From positions 42,126 to 106,125 of the forward strand of contig JBBSAM010000014.1 in assembly GCA_038252255.1 (NCBI GenBank): a DNA stretch of 64,000 nucleotides, read 5' to 3'. A program made the translations under genes and the position numbers. Below, one piece after another: positions 59,560 to 64,000 of this stretch (positions within the stretch are counted from its first letter, which is position 1; each line of letters begins with the position of its first letter). This DNA is from Chersky-806 sp038252255. Lineage in GTDB: Bacteria; Actinomycetota; Acidimicrobiia; IMCC26256; JAENVU01. A model generated the notes under the pieces. That model saw nothing but the letters and a program-made list of their open reading frames with translations. It was not told the DNA's origin and searched no databases.

Positions 59560-60882
59560 TCAGGAAGATCCGGTGCTGGGTCTGTGGTTTCTCGATCGGA
59601 CGAAGGCGAGGCGGGCGAGCACGAGGCCGATGACGCAGACGGCGATGAGGGCGAGTCCTGATTGATCGTGTTCGAAGAGGTCATAGCCGAGCGCGACGAT
59701 CGCGGCGATGCATGCTGCGCTGCCGGCGCCAGCGGCTATACGCGTGAGCGGCGTCTGGGCGGCACCCGCCGCGAGGTAGTTCACCAGGGCGAAAACCGCA
59801 AGGAAGGTCGCGGAGCCGAATGCGAGGACCTCGACGATGCCGGGCAGCATTGCAAACGCGCTGCCAAGAATGGTGAGCAGCCCCAGTGCCGCGATCGGCA
59901 AGCCGTTTGCCTGTCGGCTGAGGCGTACGGGTAGTTCGTTCGCGTCGGCGAGATCGCGCATCTGGCGCGCAGTGGCGAACATGGTCGCGTTGATCGCCGA
60001 GCATGTCGCAAGAAGCGCGCCGAGCGTCGCGATCCAGCGGCCAACGGACCCAAGTGCCTCGGCTCCAACCGTTGCGAACGCGACCTCCTTCTGGCGGACG
60101 ATCAGGGCGTCCGAGACCAGCATCTGCGATCCGAGCGTCACGACGATGTAGACGGCGACGACCACGATCACCGAGAGGTACATCGCGCGCGGCAGTGTCC
60201 GCCTCGGATCTTCGATGTCGTCATAGTCGTACACGAGCAGCTCGAAGCCCTCGTAGGCGACGAAGATCAATGCCGTACCCAGAAGGAGTCCGCTGATCCC
60301 ATGGTCGGCCAACGGTACGAGACGGTGAGCGGAGAAGTGCCAGACGCCGATTGCGGCGATGCCGCACAGCACGATCAGCTTGACGAACACGACGGCGTTC
60401 TCGGTCAACGCAGACGCGCTCACCCCGCGCAGGTTGATTCCGAAGAACAACACCAGCACGCCCACGGACGCCACGCGGGCGGCGGCATCAGGGGCGCCGA
60501 GGGCGCTCGCGAAGTATTGGCCGAACGTGAACGCGTAGACGGCGAGTGCGACGACGTAGCCCAGGATGAGCAGCCAGGAGGTGAGCGCCCCGAGCTCCGT
60601 GGAGCCGGCATCGTCGAGGTACACGAACGGGCCGCCCGATCGACCGGCGCGCAGCGACAACATCGCGTACGAATGAGCGGTGATGAGCGCGATCGCCCCG
60701 CCGAGGACGAAGCAGCCGAAGGCGAGGTGCCCGGCCAGATCAACCGTGACGCCCAAGACGGTGAAGATGCCGCCGCCGATCATCCCACCGATCGCCATCG
60801 CCGATGCGTCCCGCAGACGCAGGAGTCCGCGTCCACGAGCGCGCTGCCGTACCGTGCGCGGGTGGTACGGCGCGCGTGTCAT
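59560..60882 (-). CDS. APC-family amino acid permease
   Basis: The 440-residue protein (ATG 60882; GTG 60897 adds five) has twelve predicted membrane helices. AMAIGGMIGGGIFTVLGVT, in helix 1, is the unwound GSGIF-like substrate site of APC transporters, and VAYEGFELLVYDYDDIEDPR lies in helix 6. It imports or exchanges amino acids or amines. It is convergent with the GT87 gene and divergent from the universal stress protein. No ribosome binding site is evident. Confidence 0.92.
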   Translation of the reverse strand: MTRAPYHPRTVRQRARGRGLLRLRDASAMAIGGMIGGGIFTVLGVTVDLAGHLAFGCFVLGGAIALITAHSYAMLSLRAGRSGGPFVYLDDAGSTELGALTSWLLILGYVVALAVYAFTFGQYFASALGAPDAAARVASVGVLVLFFGINLRGVSASALTENAVVFVKLIVLCGIAAIGVWHFSAHRLVPLADHGISGLLLGTALIFVAYEGFELLVYDYDDIEDPRRTLPRAMYLSVIVVVAVYIVVTLGSQMLVSDALIVRQKEVAFATVGAEALGSVGRWIATLGALLATCSAINATMFATARQMRDLADANELPVRLSRQANGLPIAALGLLTILGSAFAMLPGIVEVLAFGSATFLAVFALVNYLAAGAAQTPLTRIAAGAGSAACIAAIVALGYDLFEHDQSGLALIAVCVIGLVLARLAFVRSRNHRPSTGSS

Positions 60883-60984
60883 CCGGATATTGTGCACTCG
60901 ATGTCGTTTGGCGCGTGGTGAATGTTGAGAGTCTCACCCGTCCGGTGACCAGATCGTTTCACGCGAGATGACGGGAGTGTGCGA

Positions 60985-61413
60985 ATGGCGAAGGTGATCG
61001 TCGTCGGTGCCGACGGGTCAGAGGGGAGCCGTCGGGCCCTGGAATGGAGCGCGGAGCTCGCGCGCGAGATCGACGCGACGGTCGAAGTCGTGCACGTCGA
61101 GTCGCGTGCTGCGCTCTGGGAGTTCTCTGCGATCCAGATCGACATCGACCCGTACCTCGACGAGCTCCGGGATCTCCTGGGCGATCTCTGGACCCAGCCA
61201 CTGCGCGATGCCGATGTCAAGTATCACACCCAGCTCCTTCGTGGTGATCCGGCAGCCGAGCTGCTGAGAGTCGCCGAGGAGCTCGATGCGTACGTCGTCG
61301 TCGCTGGTGCACGCAAGCACGCGGCACTGCACGACCTCATCGTCGGGGGCACCGCCCACAAGCTGGTGAACCGCGCGAACCGCCCGGTCGTGCTCGTTCC
61401 TTTGTCGACATGA
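60985..61413 (+). CDS. Universal stress protein (UspA family)
   Basis: The 142-residue protein (ATG 60985; GTG 60979 also fits) has the UspA fold: KVIVVGADGSEGSRRALEWS at the N-terminus and VVVAGARKHAALHDLIVGGT near the C-terminus. The usual ATP motif G2xG9xG(S/T) is partly lost because the second glycine is lysine (GARK), so ATP binding is uncertain. Such proteins help cells survive stress, by unknown means. The gene stands alone. Confidence 0.9.
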   Translation: MAKVIVVGADGSEGSRRALEWSAELAREIDATVEVVHVESRAALWEFSAIQIDIDPYLDELRDLLGDLWTQPLRDADVKYHTQLLRGDPAAELLRVAEELDAYVVVAGARKHAALHDLIVGGTAHKLVNRANRPVVLVPLST

Positions 61414-61480
61414 GGGCGATTGCCTGAGCCGTGATCCCGCGGGTGTCGGAGAGTCGCGATTCGCCGGACGTGGTGGTCGT

Positions 61481-62323
61481 CTACGCGTCGCGTCGGGCGA
61501 GGAGCACCGCACCAGCGGCGAGTGACACGACTGCGTAAGCGCAGAAGACCGCGAAGCCGACCCAGAGTGAGAGCTCCGTGCTCGTGCGCGCGACGGTGTG
61601 GAAGAGGGCGCTGCCGGCTTGGAGCGGGAGATACTTGTTGATGTCCGTGCTCCATGGTGAAGGCAGGAAGTTGACCAGGATCGGCAGGATGAGCAAGAGG
61701 CCGACGAGGGCAGCGATCGCGCCGGCGGTTCGGCGCAGGATTGTCCCCAAGCCGATGCCGAGGGCGCCCAGCACGGAGAGGTAGACGGCGCCACCGACCA
61801 CGGCCCGCAGCACTCCGGGGTCCCCGAGAGCTGCCTCGTGGAACTTGGCGCTCAAGATGCCCTGACCGATCAGAAAGGCGGCGAAGCAGGCGACGAGGCC
61901 CACGACGAGCACGACGGCCATGAAGACCGCGACCTTGGCCGCCAGGACGAGGTGCCGCTGCGGGGTCGCGCCGAACGTTGCCCGTATTTGACCGGTCGCA
62001 TACTCCGAGGTGATCACCAGCACGCCCAGCACGCCGACGGCCAGTTGCGCGAGGAAGATGCCGTTGAGGCTGAAGCCGGTGGGGTCGAAGTTGCGAAGCT
62101 CGCGGGGATCGAGCCGGTCGGCGCGCGCTACTCGAGCGACACAGAAGAGCGCGCCGAGCCCAATGATGATGGCGACGGTGACCAGTAGCGACCAAAGGGT
62201 CGACCGGACGGACCAGAGCTTCGTCCACTCCGACCGGACGATCGCGCCGAACTGACGCGTCGGCGAGGGTCGGGGAAGCGTCTTTCGAGTGGCCGACGCC
62301 ACGGCCGGAGCGGCGGTACTCAT
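61481..62323 (-). CDS. ABC-2-type transporter permease
   Basis: This 280-residue protein has six predicted membrane helices in the ABC-2 permease order. The segment ITSEYATGQIRATFGATPQR is the conserved coupling region of bacitracin/lantibiotic-type exporters. ATG 62323 overlaps the stop of the ATPase gene as ATGA. Together they form an exporter or resistance module of unknown substrate. No two-component system adjoins it. Confidence 0.92.
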   Translation of the reverse strand: MSTAAPAVASATRKTLPRPSPTRQFGAIVRSEWTKLWSVRSTLWSLLVTVAIIIGLGALFCVARVARADRLDPRELRNFDPTGFSLNGIFLAQLAVGVLGVLVITSEYATGQIRATFGATPQRHLVLAAKVAVFMAVVLVVGLVACFAAFLIGQGILSAKFHEAALGDPGVLRAVVGGAVYLSVLGALGIGLGTILRRTAGAIAALVGLLLILPILVNFLPSPWSTDINKYLPLQAGSALFHTVARTSTELSLWVGFAVFCAYAVVSLAAGAVLLARRDA

Positions 62324-63246
62324 GCCACACTCCCGGCGACGTCGGGATCAGCGAGGTACTCGGCACTGTCGCGGGTCATCTCCATGAACGCCTCCTCGAG
62401 CGACGCCTCCTGACGGGACAGCTCATAGAGCGTGATCCCGGCATTCGCGGCGATGGTCCCGACGTCCCGGCACTCCAGACCCGTCACGATCAGCGCGTCG
62501 TCGCCATCCGCCTCGACGCCGGCGCCGGCAGCAGTGATGAGTGAACGCAGGGCCGGTGCCTGGGGCGACACGACCTTGACGTGGTTGGCCGACGCCTGCG
62601 CTATCACGTCACTTACGCTCGCGTCGGCGATGAGCCGGCCCCGCCCGATCACGATCAGGTGGTCGGCGGTGAGCGCCATCTCACTCATCAGATGGCTGGA
62701 GACGAACACGGTACGACCTTCGGACGCGAGCGAGCGCAGCAAGCGGCGGACCCACTGGATGCCCTCCGGGTCGAGACCGTTGACCGGTTCGTCGAGCAGG
62801 AGCACCTCGGGATCTCCCAGCAGCGCTGCGGCGATGCCGAGGCGCTGGCTCATACCGAGCGAGAACGTGCCGTACCGCTTGCGGGCGACGGTGCTCAGTC
62901 CCACTTGTTCGAGGACCTCATCGACGCGGGCACGGGGAATCCTGTTCGAGTCGGCCAACCATCGCAGGTGATTCCGTGCGCTCCGACCGGGATGAACGGC
63001 CTTGGCCTCGAGCAACGCGCCCACCTCGTGCAAGGGAAACCGCCGCTCGTGGTAGGGCCGTCCGTTCACCGTGATGCGCCCCGCGGACGGAGCGTCGAGG
63101 CCGACGATCAAGCGCATCGTCGTGGACTTCCCTGCACCGTTGGGACCCAGGAAACCGGTGACGCGGCCGTCGCCGACGGTGAAGCTGAGGTCGTCCACGG
63201 CCACGGTCGACCCATACCGCTTGCTCAAACCCAGGGCTTCGATCAT
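62320..63246 (-). CDS. ABC transporter ATP-binding protein
   Basis: ATG 63246, six bases after GGAG, gives 308 residues; ATG 63264 is in frame too. The ATPase has Walker A GPNGAGKST (34-42), an ABC signature-like FSLGMSQR and Walker B VLLLDEP followed by the NGLDPEG D-loop region. The C-terminal 80 residues fit the bacitracin-type BcrA subfamily. With the overlapping permease it forms an exporter. Nothing shows the substrate. Confidence 0.94.
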   Translation of the reverse strand: MIEALGLSKRYGSTVAVDDLSFTVGDGRVTGFLGPNGAGKSTTMRLIVGLDAPSAGRITVNGRPYHERRFPLHEVGALLEAKAVHPGRSARNHLRWLADSNRIPRARVDEVLEQVGLSTVARKRYGTFSLGMSQRLGIAAALLGDPEVLLLDEPVNGLDPEGIQWVRRLLRSLASEGRTVFVSSHLMSEMALTADHLIVIGRGRLIADASVSDVIAQASANHVKVVSPQAPALRSLITAAGAGVEADGDDALIVTGLECRDVGTIAANAGITLYELSRQEASLEEAFMEMTRDSAEYLADPDVAGSVA

Positions 63247-63696
63247 CTGCGCTCCAGAACCCATTCCGCCAAGTCGAGACCGACTGCCTAACCACTCGAT
63301 CTGTGCCCGACCTGTGCAGTTCCGTGACGACCATGCTGGCACTGCTGCCTTGGCGGATGGTCGCGCCGGCGGGGTGGGTGCGCGTCGACGAATTGCGGCG
63401 GCGACGCCTCTGGCAGTGAGTCCCGGACCGCGCTCACCGCCATCCCGAGCGGGAAGTGGGACCCCGGTATACGCTCCCCTCCAGTTTGGCGTTGCCCCGG
63501 ACCCTGGTAGCGCGATCGTGAGATAGCTCAAAACCCATGGGGGCAGCCATGCGCGCACCTGTGCACCTCGGTCCGGGCGTTGCCGATTGCGGAGAAGTCA
63601 CGACATCGACGGCACCTCCCATGCATCCCGCGCCCAGGCATCGGGCGACACATCGGTGAAGAACGTGCATCCGGCGCGCCAAGCCAGGGAATCGCG
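63247..63696. other. Divergent intergenic region at the right end
   Basis: These 450 bases contain the 5' flank of the ABC operon (minus) and of the cupredoxin-like lipoprotein (plus). I see no gene or clear promoter. The region just before the TTG at 63697 carries AGGGA, a weak ribosome binding site. Confidence 0.4.
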
Positions 63697-64000
63697 TTGA
63701 GCAGACAACGCTCACCCCGGACCTTCGCCGCGATCGCCCTGATTGGTGCGCTCGCAGTGTTCACCGGGTGCGCGAGCACGACCTCGACGGAGGGCGGGAA
63801 GAGCTCGATCGAGGGCGGCGTGAAGATCCCTGGCACCTCCGGCGACACGACGGGCGCAACGAGGGTGAATGTTGCGTTGGGTGATTCGAATGGGGTTGGG
63901 CCGATGACGTTGTCGTTGTCGCCGGCGACGGTTCCGGCGGGCAATGTGACGTTCGTGGTGAAGAACAACGGGTCGATTGTGCATGAGGCGGTGGTGCTCA
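63697..64000 (+). CDS. Cupredoxin-like lipoprotein, 3'-truncated by window edge
   Basis: TTG 63697 begins a frame that runs off the right edge after 101 codons. It opens with a lipoprotein signal (basic start, FAAIALIGALAVF, lipobox FTGC), then a Gly/Thr/Ser-rich spacer. A beta strand pair MTLSLSPATVPAGNVTFVVK follows, and VKNNGSIVHEAVVL is the start of a blue-copper-like (cupredoxin) fold with a candidate His ligand in VHEAV. It should be an extracytoplasmic electron-transfer or copper protein. The rest lies outside the window. Confidence 0.7.
   Translation, partial: MSRQRSPRTFAAIALIGALAVFTGCASTTSTEGGKSSIEGGVKIPGTSGDTTGATRVNVALGDSNGVGPMTLSLSPATVPAGNVTFVVKNNGSIVHEAVVL

Noticed and set aside
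1..64000. CRISPR arrays, insertion sequences, prophage or integrase genes
   Set aside because: No regularly spaced repeats, transposase or integrase motifs or terminal inverted repeats were seen on either strand.

Overview
The window is high-G+C DNA (roughly two thirds G+C by eye) with densely packed genes on both strands, many GTG or TTG starts, and many 4-base ATGA/GTGA stop-start overlaps. A PknG/GlnX/GlnH signalling set, an IdeR-type metalloregulator box, a SigE-like ECF sigma factor, form II CO-dehydrogenase-like genes and an abundance of lipoproteins all point to an actinobacterium. A deep, non-streptomycete lineage such as Acidimicrobiia or a relative is my guess. I see no rRNA, no convincing tRNA, no CRISPR array and no insertion sequence.

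Region 1-11.1 kb is a single tightly coupled minus-strand operon of nine genes: TelA, an XpaC-like membrane protein, a CbbX/SpoVK-type AAA+ ATPase, GlnX, the glutamate-binding lipoprotein GlnH, an unrecognised helical protein, the kinase PknG, a PP2C phosphatase with zinc ribbons, and a von Willebrand A protein cut by the left edge. It joins two systems usually described separately: mycobacterial GlnH-GlnX-PknG amino-acid sensing, and the kinase/PP2C/vWA triad plus TelA/XpaC associated with tellurite-type stress systems. This is the most interesting feature of the window.

Region 11.6-31 kb is a set of metabolic and regulatory modules. They are form II coxS-coxL-coxM, a nucleotidyltransferase, a lactonase-like metallo-hydrolase, an alpha/beta-hydrolase/adenylate cyclase fusion, a PQQ-type propeller lipoprotein, a methyltransferase, a decayed phosphoketolase fragment abutting a proton-pumping P-type ATPase, a hydrolase-TetR pair framed by matching palindromes, a monooxygenase-like lipoprotein, and a TetR-SDR-methyltransferase-PNPOx operon with a recognisable promoter and inverted repeats.

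Region 31-47.5 kb holds a two-component system, a WD40-type lipoprotein, a methyltransferase with a DUF6445-like oxygenase, an ammonium transporter, DUF2254 and PlsY-like membrane proteins, DegV, a hydrolase/membrane-protein pair, a sigma factor with a putative membrane partner, and a divergent secreted esterase.

Region 47.5-64 kb covers cell-envelope, oxidative-stress and metal functions. It contains glycosyltransferases (GT4, GT-C, GT87), a PerR-like regulator with a 7-1-7 operator before a catalase, DedA, a ZIP metal transporter preceded by an IdeR/DtxR-like box, a GH29 fucosidase, PAP2 phosphatase, an amino-acid permease, a universal stress protein, an ABC exporter, and the start of a cupredoxin-like lipoprotein cut by the right edge.
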